Of a stretch of 64,000 bases of DNA, positions 10,057 to 19,574 are shown piece after piece. The position numbers and the translations under genes were made by a program. Under the pieces are notes generated by a model. That model made no database searches and was not told where the DNA came from. It saw only the letters and a program-made list of their open reading frames with translations. Origin of the DNA: Blasia pusilla (taxonomy: Eukaryota; Marchantiophyta; Marchantiopsida; Blasiales); the NCBI GenBank assembly GCA_050084515.1, contig CM114272.1, positions 45,880,001 through 45,944,000 on the forward strand, given 5' to 3'. Numbering within the stretch: position 1 is the stretch's first letter; every line of letters begins with the position of its first letter.

Positions 10057-11520
10057 ATGGCATCGTCCTCTCCCTCTAGTGTGCTAGTGGAGGAGACTTG
10101 GGAGCCATTACTTGGGCCCAAGCTTACGGGAGGTCAGAAACGACGCTTGAGACAATTCCTATGTACTTATAGGAGTTGTTTTGCCTTTACCATGAAGGAG
10201 TTGGGTTCTCTGGTTGGACCCGGTATACGGATTGATTTGGCTAGTGGTACGCCAATCTTCCGTCGTCCCTATTGATATAGTGATATGGAGAGGGACTTGA
10301 TTCAGAGTAGGACCTTGGACCTTTTGGAGGCGGGATAAGTGGAATTGTCGCATGGAGAGTATGCATCAGCCACTGTTATGCCTGCTAAAAAGGATATGCA
10401 TGGAAACTACACGGACAGGCGGATGTGTGGAGATTACCGTCCTATCAATCGGCAAACCAAGGCCGATAGGTATGCCATGCCTACACCTGAGGAGATCTTG
10501 GATGTGGTGGGACAGGCAAAGATTTTCAGTACTTTGGTTCTTCGGGCAAGATACCATCAATTGCCGATTCGGAAGAGTGACAAGGCCAAGACAGCATTTT
10601 GGGGTGTCAACTCTCATGGCAAGGATTGTTTGTACCAGTGGAAATTCTTACCCTTTGGGTTGAAGAATGCACCTGCCAAGTTTCAAAGAGTGATGGACAG
10701 GATCCTAGCAGGGTTGGATTTTGTTCGGTGTTACATTGATGATATCTTGGTGTTCAGTAACATGATGGAGGAGCATCGAATATATTTTCAGATGGTGTTT
10801 TAGCGGTTGAAAGCTCATGGTCTACATTTGCATCCATGAAAGTGTAAGCTCTTCCATGAGGATGTTGAGTACTTGGGTCATGTGATCTATCCAGGTGGTT
10901 TGGGAGTTCAGCAAGCAAAGGTGGAGGCTATTGCACTTATTCCGCGTCCGATAGATGTGAGTAGAGTTCGAGCATTCATGGGATTGGCGAACTACTATCG
11001 GAGGTATGTGAAGGGATTTAGTGCTATGGCAAAGCCTTTGAACCAATTGCTGAAATCAGATCAAGAGTGGCGCTGGGGAGATGATCAGGAGAGAGCTTTT
11101 GTGGAGCTTAAGGCCCAACTGGTGGCGGCGCCTATCTTGAGGAGACCTATCAGAGGGCGCCCATTTCAGTTACACACTGATTGGAGTAGGTTGGGACTTG
11201 GAGCGATGTTGACACAACATGATGATGAGCACATGGAGTTTGTGGTGGCCTATGCAAGTTGTTCGAATAATGCAGCGGAGTCACGCTTTAGTTCATATGA
11301 GGGAGAGTGCTTGGCAAAGAGTGTGGGTCTGTGGGCACACTTTAGGTGTTACTTGTTTGGCACTGATTTACCCTTGTTACTAATCACCAGCCGCTCAAGT
11401 GGTTGATGGAGTCTAACAAGCTTACAGGAAGCTTGCACGGTGGGCTCTTATCTTACAGAGTATGACTTCCGGTGGTACATAGACCTCGGAGTTGCCAACC
11501 TTGATCTTTGATGGGTTGAG
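10057..11520 (+). pseudogene. Element 1 reverse transcriptase - RNase H, broken
   Basis: RT motifs appear in order: SHGEYASATVMPAKKD, RRMCGDYRPINR, AMPTPEEI, YQWKFLPFGLKNAP, and the catalytic CYIDDILVF near 10735. They are followed by the YLGHVIYPGGLGV thumb/connection and RNase H (HTDWSRLGLGAML, SSYEGECL). In-frame stops occur at about 10273 (CGA to TGA against element 2), 10336, 10801 and 10837, and frameshifts lie near 11320 and 11430. The stops at 10801 and 10837 are also present in element 2, so they predate the split of the two copies. Confidence 0.9.
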
Positions 11521-11752
11521 TAGGAACCCATGTACTAGCCAAGAGGATACAACTGGGGCTAGATGGCATGGCGAGGTTGATGAGGAGATGGTGCCAGGTT
11601 GGCATGCATCCGCCTTTTTATGTTGGTTAGGGGTGCACTCTAGTATGGAGGACCACATGATATCTTACTCTAGTCAGAGGGTAGATGGCCAACGTTTAGA
11701 TCCTTAGGTTGGAGATGGTGGTACGGATCAGCGTGATATTCATGATGATGCG

Positions 11753-13170
11753 TTGGTGTTGGAGTTCCTACGGACCTGTAGGGTGCCAGGCATAGTGAGT
11801 GCCAAGGAGCGAGACCGTGTTCTTCAACGTGCTAAGAGGTATCGATTGGAGGGAACACATATTCTCTGTGTGTGGGAGGATGGTAGAGTACGAGTAGTCT
11901 TTGCATTTGGCTCGAGAGAGCGCATTGTGCGACATGCCCATGAGGAGTTGGGACATTTTGGGGTAAAGCGTACGTATAGCTTACTCCTTGGTCAGTATTG
12001 GTGGCCTGGCATGCATACTCAGGTGCAGTAGTTGGTGTCATGTTGCATGGTTTGTGACCGGGTGAGGGCATCATTAAATGCCCCTACACCACAGTTACAC
12101 CCCTTGCCTATTATGGGGTTGGGTTACCGTTGGAGTGTGGACTTTGCGGGACCGTTACCGTTGAGTGTACGACATCATCGATATGTGTTGGTGATGGTGG
12201 AGCACTTCTCCAAGTGGATTGAGTTGGTGGCATTACCGGACAAGGCAAGTGAGGGACCGGCGTATGCGTTTCTGGATAGAGTGCTTAGTCATTTTGGTGC
12301 ACCACTGAAGTCTTGATCGACCGGTCTGAGTTTCAGTGGTGAGTTTCAGGTCTTGTGTGACAAGGCGTTGATTGATCATCGGACCACGCCTCGAGATCAT
12401 CCAGAGGCGGATGGTTTGCTGAGCGTGTGGTTCAGACGGTGAAGAGGGCATTGCGCAAGTATGGCCTCTGAAGGGGCATCTTGAGACCAGGATATTCGGT
12501 TGCCATGGTTAGCCATGGGGTATAGGTTCGATCGCCAAGCATCCTTGGCTTCCTTCTCACCTTATTTTCTGTTATCGGCCGAGATCCGGACTTGCCAAAG
12601 AAAGAATTGTCGCGAGTCTAGTGAGGTGGTGAACCTTGATGACCCAGAGATGTGGATGAGGGTGTGTTCTCAGCGGGCGGAGCTCTTTCGGAGAGTTATG
12701 CCAACAACCTTTGAGAATCTTGCCATTGCTCAACACAGGGATACGTTGCGGTATGCAACCAATTGGGGTGGAGGTTATCGACCATCGATTCGTAGGTTCC
12801 ATGTGGGGGACTATGTCTATTTGCAGCAGATTGCCCCGACAACGTTGGATGTGACGGCATGCCGCACTATTTTACGAGTGCGTGAGGTGTTAGCTTCTGG
12901 AGTTCTCATGTTTGAGGGTCGTGATGGAGTTGTTTGGAAGGACCATGTGCATAATTGTGCGCCATGTCATCTTCCAAATGTGGATGGTACTGTTGACCCA
13001 AGCTTAGCCATGATACGTGCTAGCTTGAGGTGCATGTTGTGTGGGTCTCACGGTAACGCAGCCCCGTATGTTTGTGTGTGATCGGTGTTCTAGGGGTTGG
13101 CACATGATGTGTTTGACTCACGTTTGGATGTTGTTCCTCTTTGGAAGGTGGGTTTGTCCTCGATGTACTT
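11753..13170 (+). pseudogene. Element 1 integrase and PHD finger, broken
   Basis: The integrase zinc finger is H-A-H-E-E-L-G-H...C-C-M-V-C. A shared TAG at 12029 lies between the His and Cys parts. The core follows with WSVDFAGPLPL (first Asp); the region of the second Asp is frameshifted near 12310, and DHPEADGL near 12400 marks the third acidic site region, again frameshifted. A PHD-type finger begins CMLCGS near 13031, but a frameshift near 13060 splits it. Element 2 keeps the same finger intact. Confidence 0.85.
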
Positions 13171-13334
13171 AGGAGAGGTAGATGACTTGATCTTTGCATG
13201 ATATGGATTACAGATGTGCGACTAACGATGGGGCAACCTAGCACCCGGCCTTCTGATTCGGGCACCCAAGAAGGTGTATAGCATGTAGTAGATGTATAGG
13301 GCTACCTGGGAGTTAGAGGGACCTAACGGCCGGT

Positions 13335-13344
13335 TAGGGGGGCG
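13335..13344 (+). promoter_or_regulatory. Polypurine tract upstream of B1
   Basis: TTAGGGGGGCG sits immediately before B1. The same tract is at about 34738-34747 (element 2) and 50768-50777 (element 3). A polypurine tract primes plus-strand DNA synthesis and normally abuts the start of U3. Its position before B1, and not before A2, implies that U3 begins with B. Confidence 0.65.
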
Positions 13345-13452
13345 AGTTGTGGTACATTTGCGTTTGTGGATACTCTCGTCTATGTTATGTATGTATGTGC
13401 GTATGGTATGTCAGCGATGTATGTTGTATGATGATGTGGATTCGCACGACAA
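13345..13452 (+). repeat. Element 1 B1 segment
   Basis: 108 bp that recur as B2 (13821-13928) with about five differences by eye. It begins AGTTGTGGTAC and ends GCACGACAA. The B1/A2 join reads GACAA-g-TTGTC, a small palindrome made of the two outer ends of the element. Confidence 0.9.
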
Positions 13453-13453
13453 G

Positions 13454-13820
13454 TTGTCATGACCATACGGATTATGTCGTAGAGTATGGTGTGCTAGTAG
13501 AGGCCATTCCTTATGTAGGACCGTAGTGGCTTGGTAGAGATGCGGTTCCATACATAGGGTTGGGGGTTACTCACTTGGGGGTGACTTTCCCAGTAGGGCC
13601 CGCTCTTAGGTTGGAGGATATAAGATGGCTTGCCCTCAAAGAACAATCAGTTCTTTGAGTTGAGCCTGCTATGCTGGGAGTTAGCCTTGGTAGTGAGTAG
13701 AGCTCTTGGCTATGGTGTTTCCCAAGCTTCAACCTAGATTCTCCCATCGTGGGAGGGGGTTTGGCTTGATTGTATGTGATTGTAAACGTGTTTTATGACA
13801 GTAGGTCTTTCACGGATTTC
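13454..13820 (+). repeat. Element 1 A2 segment
   Basis: 367 bp copy of A1. It is flanked on both sides by B copies, whereas A1 has none. Confidence 0.9.
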
Positions 13821-13928
13821 AGTTGTGGTACACTTGCGTTTGTGGATACTCTCGTCTATGTTATGTATGTATGTGCGTAAGGTATGTCAGCAATGTATGT
13901 TGTATGACGATGTGGATTTGCACGACAA
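13821..13928 (+). repeat. Element 1 B2 segment, right end of element
   Basis: Second copy of B, ending GACAA, the inverse of the TTGTC that starts A1. The following sequence is transposon R1. Confidence 0.9.
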
Positions 13929-14628
13929 TCAACGCACAAGTAAGAGCAACACCCTGTTCACATATGATACATGTGATGGCCAATATATAGACATTGAAAT
14001 AGTAATTTCAAATGTGAGCTTTTCCATGAAACCAAGTCTTACATCTTGGATATATGAATTGGATAACAGTGATTTACGAGTGATCAATGATTACATCTGC
14101 AGCGTGTAGTCTTTTGCCAAGTGATGTGCATGTTATAGTGTGAAGTCATTTTCTGAGTTTATGATAGGCTATTTTTGGGAGGGGATAGATTAGGGGGATG
14201 ACGGCGTGTACATATGAGCATCGTGCCCATACAGAGGTTCAATTCCTCTCCGTCATAGGTGTCAAAGTAATAGGGAAAGTGGAAGTTGCACTAAATATTG
14301 ATTCAATGGAAACATGTAGATAATTCCACCTTACATATCATACTATGTTTGGCAGTGGCTTGGGTATTACTGAAAGCTTTTGATAGCGCATTATCAAGTG
14401 CAACAATACAAGATTGCCGCGCGAAGGGTACTTATCTTTACTTTCAAGCCCCTAAACAAATCAAGGACACAAATTTACTTAATAAAATATATGGGTCATA
14501 ATTTTTAAAAATTGCGATTTTAAAGTAAGTAAGGGGGAGGAAAAAAAAATCACTTATAAGTTAGGGGTTTTCGACCCCAAAACGTCATAGATGATGTAGG
14601 AGGTATACATACAGTGTCCCCCCCGAGG
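13929..14628 (+). mobile_element. TIR transposon R, copy R1 (left part missing)
   Basis: It aligns with the right part of R2 (about 18200-18818): a coding stretch with TLFTYDTCDGQYIDIEIVI, the tRNA-like segment, an A-rich run followed by CACTTATAAGTTAGGGG with a GGGG..CCCC hairpin, and an end reading CCCCCCCGAGG at 14618-14628. The complement of that end, CCTCGGGGGGG, matches the left end of R2. The left side is lost where element 1 ends. Confidence 0.7.
14198..14256 (+). ncRNA. tRNA-like fold without D-arm (R1 copy)
   Basis: 59 nt fold as follows. A 7-bp outer stem is ATGACGG (14198-14204) with CCGTCAT (14250-14256). An 8-nt spacer follows. A 6-bp stem TATGAG/CCCATA with one A-C mismatch closes a 7-nt loop CATCGTG. 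After one spacer base, a 5-bp stem AGAGG/CCTCT closes the loop TTCAATT. GGTTCAATTCC matches a Pol III box B. R2 has the same layout and the same 59-nt length, with compensated stem changes. The loop base at the U33 position is A, which argues against a working tRNA. Confidence 0.5.
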
Positions 14629-15204
14629 CCTCTCTCATCCTCTGTTAGTCGTTGACCAAGTTATCTTGGTTTTTTTTAGTCTTCTCGTGGTCTTCATGCA
14701 TGTGCAATCCGCGAGTATTGCTTATGGGAAGTGGAAGCTTTTCTTGCAATGTGATCTAAATATACGGCATGCGCATTACACCCATTTCCTCTAGACAAAT
14801 CTTTCTCAATCCTTGTCTTTGATAACAGTGACATCTGTCGGACAAAATTAGATGAGTTAGTAGGTGTCAAATAGTCCTCACTCACCGGGAGGATGGGAGG
14901 ATGAGTGACTACATTCATGAACGCCTCGTCATAACATCTTTTCCCTCAAATATGTCCAACATTAATATAATTGACAGCGAGTAGTCTTAGTTGATTTTCC
15001 AGTGGATCAACACTATGATGTTCCTATCATGAATCCATCGAGCTCGGATTGGCGTTCATTACGCCCATCATTGTATGGCTTCTCATCAAGCCTTTATCAT
15101 ACTAAAAAAAATGAGACGACTTCTTCTGTCATTTTTTCTCCACTCTCTCTTGCTTCAATCCTGTTGCTATATTTCTCTACTTAAATTCATGCTACATGGA
15201 GTAG
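14629..15204. other. No gene recognised
   Basis: AT-rich sequence between R1 and the copia LTR. Short ORFs on both strands show no motif. Confidence 0.5.
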
Positions 15205-15652
15205 TGTGATAGGAGGAATTTCTCTAATGATTTCAATTTGAATGTGTGAACGTCGAGGAAGTCTATTCCTATCACGATTGCGAGGCAAACAAAAGTTCAA
15301 ACTTGTATCTGCAAAAGCATACAAATTGAAAGAAGAAAGTATCAATCCAATTAAATGTCTTGCAATCTAGTGCCCTCAATTGTGCGATCAGCCCTACCCT
15401 TGAGTCTAGCATAATCCATCCAAAACCCACTCTCAAAGAAGAAGATCACAAAGATATTGAAGATTGAGTTATAGTCAAGCTCATCAGACATCCGAACTGC
15501 TACATTTGGTTAAGATTAGGATTAGGGTTGCTTGTACATATCCTATATTATTGAGAAGGGAAAATTCTCATTGCAAAATTGTGTTCTCCATGGTGGTATG
15601 TGAGTGTGAGAGACGTTTCCCACCAGTTATGATTCTTTAGCAGTTTTCTACA
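15205..15652 (+). repeat. Ty1/copia 5' LTR
   Basis: 448 bp that starts TGTGATAGG and ends TTTTCTACA, so it has TG...CA termini. It is followed by TCATATCAGAGCG, a typical plant copia primer-binding site complementary to the 3' end of initiator-Met tRNA (consensus TGGTATCAGAGC). No second LTR lies in the window; the element is cut by element A downstream. Confidence 0.65.
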
Positions 15653-16167
15653 TCATATCAGAGCGATAGGAGAACATCAATTGAATTTCTTGATATTTGA
15701 GGATAGAAGAGAGGCAAGAGAAAACACAATTTTAGTTTGGGAGAAGGGAATTTTGTTCAGAGCTCAGTCGGTGCAAATTTCAGATGGATTTATGACGGTG
15801 ATAAAACTTTTGAGGTTTTTTTAGGGGCTTTCCCGGTCAATTTAGCTATATGGGTCCATATCGGCCATAACAATGCCAAAGGCTAGTTCTAATTGTCTTG
15901 TAGAGCTCGTCGAGAGCTTTCCAAAGCATCCAAAATTGATCTATTCTAACATTCTAAGCTCATCTAGCATCAATTTAAATGTAAGAAAGTGGAATTAGTT
16001 AAAAAAGTTGTATAGTTTACTCTATATTTGCCAATGTTGACTAGTTCTTTCATACAGTTGATCACTTTTAGCAAATTTCAGGTCCATTTATGTTTAGGCA
16101 TGATCTATGATTCAATTGGAGTAGTGGAGAACCTGAAATTATGTTTTTATGAGTAAATTTGTTTGTC

Positions 16168-16513
16168 ATGGAGTATTCCTCAACAGCAATAAGAAGCGAG
16201 AATCTAGATAAGCATAACTATAATGTATGGAAGTTTTGCATGCAATAATTTCTCATGGGTCAATAACTATGGGAGATTGTTACATGTGATGAGGCCAAGC
16301 CAAAATGTGACTTAACTCACTTGAATGTTCGCACTTGGAACAAACGCACAAGGCAAGTAATCCACCATATTTCAATAACGATCAGTTTGCCAATGATAGG
16401 TCACATTCAAGATGTTGGTACTCTAGAGGAGACCTAGGATGCATTGGAAAAGTCGTTCCAGACATCTAAAAAGGCCATAAAGTTTCAATTGAAATAGTAA
16501 TTGAACAATGTGA
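16168..16513 (+). pseudogene. Ty1/copia gag, first part
   Basis: Starting at ATG 16168, the frame reads NYNVWKFCMQ, then WEIVTCDEAKPKC, RTWNKRTRQVIHHISITISL and DALEKSFQTSKKAIKFQL. This is the copia gag (UBN2/retrotran-gag) pattern. In-frame stops occur at about 16240, 16257, 16434 and 16495. The gag stops at 16513, where transposon R2 is inserted, and resumes at 18819. Confidence 0.75.
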
Positions 16514-16518
16514 CCTCG

Positions 16519-17694
16519 GGGGTCTCACTTCCACAAATATGCCCCATCACGTGAAAAAATGTAAGGGGTTTTCTAATTGCGTCCCTTGGAAAACTTATTC
16601 AATTTTGTGGAAGAACAATAGGGTTCAATTTATTCCATGACGCTCTTAAAAGAACATTAGGGTCTTTATATTAGTTTCCCTTCCATGGAAGATGTTCACA
16701 TAAGATAGGGTTAATACTCACAAAATATATATAATACATATTTGTTGCATAAAATTTAGTTAAATTTATTTGAAATTTAATTTTATATGATAATTTCCTC
16801 TCTAGGTAGGAAATTATTTGATTCTTTGCAGGGAAATTTAGAGGAAACTTTTTTTTTTTTCAAAATGGTTTACCCCCTTAACCATTTCCCACTATTTCTC
16901 CCGGGTAGACTTGAACCAGGTTTGGGTTTAGGGGAAAACCTTCCAAGCAAAGACGAATAGCCGCCACTCAAAGGAGGGGCTTGCAAGCAAGTTGCATGCG
17001 GGTTGTAGGGAGGTTTGATGATCGAGCAAGCTTCGATCAATCCTCTATCGAGTTCTTCCCAAATACCGGACATGTTGAAAAAAATTCTTCAATCTGTGGT
17101 GACTAACACCTACATGTGAAGGAACTCAAGGCGCCTTTTTTTTCAATTGGATCTACATCCTGCGATACTGGAACCTTGGACTGACGGACTGCGCTTCTTT
17201 GGAATAGTTCATGTATTTATATTGTTTCGGCTTATTGTTGAAGTTGGTTCATCATTATTTGGCCTTGGTCGGCTTGCTGTTATCCACCCAATTATTTTCA
17301 AGCTAATTCAGGTAAGCATGTGACCTCTCTCTCTTTTGATTCACATTTGGTCATGGCGGGAAATCAAATTTGGTCGTGAAAGAGAGATATTTGCAACCTA
17401 ATGCGCCCAACAAAAATCTTCCTCTCCTTATCATCTCTCCCCTGCAGTCCTGTGCTTCTCCACGGAGCCACCATGCACCTACCTCTTGTAATGCCACCAT
17501 GCGCCAACCTCGGACGAGCATTCAACTACAGTATTCAGTTGCACCCAAATTTTCCAACACAAAATGTGTGGTTGAAAGCTGAAATCAATGTCGTCTCTTA
17601 TGGAAAGTTGTGTATACAGTGGTCAGCAAATCTAATTTGGTGTTTGTTGCCAATCATATTTGAATATTTGAGCCCTCTATAAACACTTGAAAAT
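16519..17694. other. R2 left half, no coding region recognised
   Basis: AT-rich sequence with a T-run near 16850. A minus-strand stretch at about 16900-16930 contains GGTTCAAGTC, box B-like, but no surrounding tRNA stems were found. Confidence 0.4.
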
Positions 17695-18330
17695 TTGCAT
17701 TTCTCTATGAGCGTGGTTGTTAAGAAAAAACTGACCACTATGGCGATTCCATGTGCAAGATTGCCTACTATAACTTATGAGGGCAAGATTATCTATAAAT
17801 CTACCCTTGTAAATCAGATTTCTTGTAATTCTTTCATGTCAAAGGATCGGCTAACTCGAATAGCCCAAAAGACATATTACACTACTAGAAAGGGAAAGGA
17901 GCATGATCCTAATTGCCCGACTTGTTTGGTTGATGTTGGTAGTGATATCAAATTTTTGTTAGAATCTACAAAAGATGTTGGCCCTTCCACAAGATCAACA
18001 AAATCAAAGAAAACGAAGGGAAAAGAGACACAACTTGTAGTGGAGGCAAGAGTTGCAAAAAAGGAGTATTGGTTGGGACGTATAGTGTTTATGATTCAAA
18101 AGAATGGTACACATTGGTAAAGATGTCGTAGGGCCTTAGACTTGATGGGCATGCATGTATCTCCTCCTGTACAGAAGGGAAGCATTTTTCGTGTCATGCC
18201 TAATTGGTACAAGTCTTCTGGCCACTGTAACAACAAAACCTTGTTCACTTATGACTCAATAGATGTGCAATGGATTGATATTGAAATGGTGATTTCTAAT
18301 GTCAACATGAAAATGAAAGCAGGGGTATAA
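17695..18330 (+). pseudogene. Unrecognised ORF of transposon R, one internal stop
   Basis: One frame runs 212 codons from ATG 17695 with a single TAA at 18118. Visible parts are PTITYEGKIIYKSTL, KDRLTRIAQKTYYTTRKGKEHDPNCPTC split over this region (a CPTC pair), a lysine-rich SKKTKGKE, KEYWLGRIVFMIQKNGTHW, and KTLFTYDSIDVQWIDIEMVI. R1 keeps the last block (TLFTYDTCDGQYIDIEIVI) with changes that preserve its character, so this stretch was under protein-level constraint. I do not recognise the family; no DDE triad could be assigned. It may be the element's own protein or an accessory protein. Confidence 0.5.
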
Positions 18331-18521
18331 GATACAATATATACACTTGATTTAGTTGACTTACGTGCTTTGATTATATAAATTCTAAGTGTTAGTTGAT
18401 CTTGATGAGTTTTTTTTATGTTTGAGACATGTTGGATTCAATTTTTTTGTGGATTGTGCTTAGAGTGTACTTGAAATTTTTGAATTGTGAGTAGGTTAGT
18501 GGGAGGGAGTAGGTTAGGAGG

Positions 18522-18580
18522 ATGATAGATTGGCTGATTGAGATTCTTGCTCAATTAGGGGTTTAATCCCCCTTTATCAT
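18522..18580 (+). ncRNA. tRNA-like fold without D-arm (R2 copy)
   Basis: Same 59-nt layout as in R1. Outer stem ATGATAG/TTATCAT (one G-U), 8-nt spacer, 6-bp stem ATTGAG/CTCAAT with 7-nt loop ATTCTTG, one spacer base, 5-bp stem AGGGG/CCCCT with loop TTTAATC. The central triplet is TCT here and TCG in R1, both arginine-type anticodons if read as such. A box A-like TAGGTTAGGAGG lies just upstream. The box B-like site is weaker than in R1. Confidence 0.5.
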
Positions 18581-18818
18581 ATGTAAGAACAACATGTTGG
18601 ATATTAACTTAACTTGGTACTTTTATTTTCTTTCAAGGCCTTATTTATTTCAAGTGATTGCTTTACTTAAAGAATTTGATGGTACAGAAAATGAAAAAGG
18701 ACTCCTTTAAAGTACATAAGGGTGAGAAAAAAAAGTTTTTCACTTATAAGTTAGGGGATCCAGACCCTAAAATGTCGTAGGTGTGTAGAGCCTTTCATTA
18801 AGTAACCCCCCTTCGAGG

Positions 18819-19044
18819 AGGTGAGGAAAGAATCGTAGATCATCAATGACTATATTTTGAGTGTCACACATATTATTGATTAGTTGAGTAGCATTCAAGT
18901 GACAGTAGAAGATGATGATCTGATTTTTTTCACTCTTCAAGGCCTTCCAAAGGATTACAAGTCCTTTGAGATCTCTATCTTTGTGAGAAAAAAGTATCCA
19001 ACCTTTCAAAAGTTAGTTCCAGTGTTAATCAATGAAGAGATGTG
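18819..19044 (+). pseudogene. Ty1/copia gag, second part
   Basis: It continues the gag of 16168-16513: INDYILSV..IID, LSSIQVTVEDDDLIFFTLQG, GLPKDYKSFEISI, PTFQKLVPVLINEEM. This is the standard copia gag 'D..L...L.GLP..Y..F...I' block. Stops lie at about 18840 and 18883. It ends at about 19042, where element A begins. Confidence 0.8.
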
Positions 19045-19560
19045 TGTCACGTCCTTTAGGATAGATCGGTGAGATTTAGTAGAGCGTCTTCAAGAGTAGT
19101 GGAGGACAGGCCTAAGAGGTCAAAGATGACCTGCTGAGGCCCCGGGAAACCTGAGAGAGCAGGTTTCCCTTTCGTTTTGGCTCATTTGGAGCCATATGGA
19201 GAAACTTACTGTTTTAGGTAAGTACCATTTTGAGTATATGATCAATTTTCTATTTTTGGTAAGTGGCCTTTGACCTCCTTCATCAGGTCAAGAGCTAAGG
19301 AGGTGACTTGGGATAATAGTTACCATGGAGAGAGCTTGGGAGAGGGGAGCGGTATATATCCCAAGGAGAGAGAGCTTGAGAGCTCATTCTCTCTTTGTTG
19401 AACCTCTTGGCATGAGGCGGCGGAGCTAAGGTCCCTTGCCTTGTGAGTGTAACCCAAGCCTCTCATTAGGAGAGTGGGTTTGGTTTGGCATGAGAGAGAG
19501 TGCACACCTTTGAGAACTATGGTATGAGATTGTGTAGAGAGAGATTAGATCTTACTTTAC
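19045..19560 (+). repeat. Element A 5' terminal repeat (A segment)
   Basis: It starts TGTCACGTCC, comparable to TTGTCATGACC (elements 1, 2) and TTGTCACATCTG (element 3), and matches the remnant at 3338-3858. A TATA-like TATATAT lies near 19350. The segment CTCATTCTCT (19383-19392) is complementary to AGAGAATGAG (19565-19574), just after the repeat. No B segment precedes it. Confidence 0.65.
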
Positions 19561-19564
19561 AAAA

Positions 19565-19574
19565 AGAGAATGAG
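19565..19574 (+). promoter_or_regulatory. Putative self-priming site of element A, partly decayed
   Basis: Ten-base complement of 19383-19392. The related remnant at 3859-3872 keeps a 14-base match to its own start segment, so this copy has lost part of the pairing. Confidence 0.45.

Larger units (their letters stand above)
7816..13928 (+). mobile_element. Ty3/gypsy element 1: internal-deletion copy with split terminal repeats
   Basis: The ends are TTGTC at 7816 and GACAA at 13928. The order is A1 (7816-8183), putative self-primer site, leader, deletion junction near 9930, RT, RNase H, integrase, broken PHD finger, polypurine tract, B1, A2, B2. It is near-identical to element 2 throughout, but lacks the part equivalent to element 2 coordinates about 27677-31330, so gag, protease and the methyltransferase are gone. 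The left flank is minus-strand copia gag and the right flank is truncated transposon R1. I see no target-site duplication. Confidence 0.85.
16514..18818 (+). mobile_element. TIR transposon R, complete copy R2
   Basis: The left end CCTCGGGGGTCTCACTT at 16514 is inverted at the right end as ...AAGTAACCCCCCTTCGAGG (18818). R1 has the same right terminus. Removing 16514-18818 joins the two halves of the copia gag with the frame kept (...LNNV / KVRKES...INDYILSV), which shows R2 to be an insertion. The element holds one ORF block (17695-18330), the tRNA-like segment (18522-18580) and a hairpin near 18750. The transposon superfamily is not recognised. A clear target duplication could not be defined. 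Confidence 0.65.

Noticed and set aside
7816-13928. Target-site duplication of element 1
   Set aside because: The bases next to TTGTC (…CCTGG) and GACAA (TCAAC…) do not match for any length of 4-6 bp.
14198-14256. Functional arginine tRNA gene
   Set aside because: No D-arm, no U at position 33, a mismatch in the anticodon stem, and location inside a transposon. Kept only as a tRNA-like fold.
16890-16935. Minus-strand tRNA or SINE with box B-like GGTTCAAGTC
   Set aside because: The flanking bases do not form a T-stem and no box A was found at the right distance.
17880-17895. CACTACTAGAAAGG resembling a CACTA terminus
   Set aside because: It lies inside the open reading frame of transposon R (YYTTRKGKE) without subterminal repeats.
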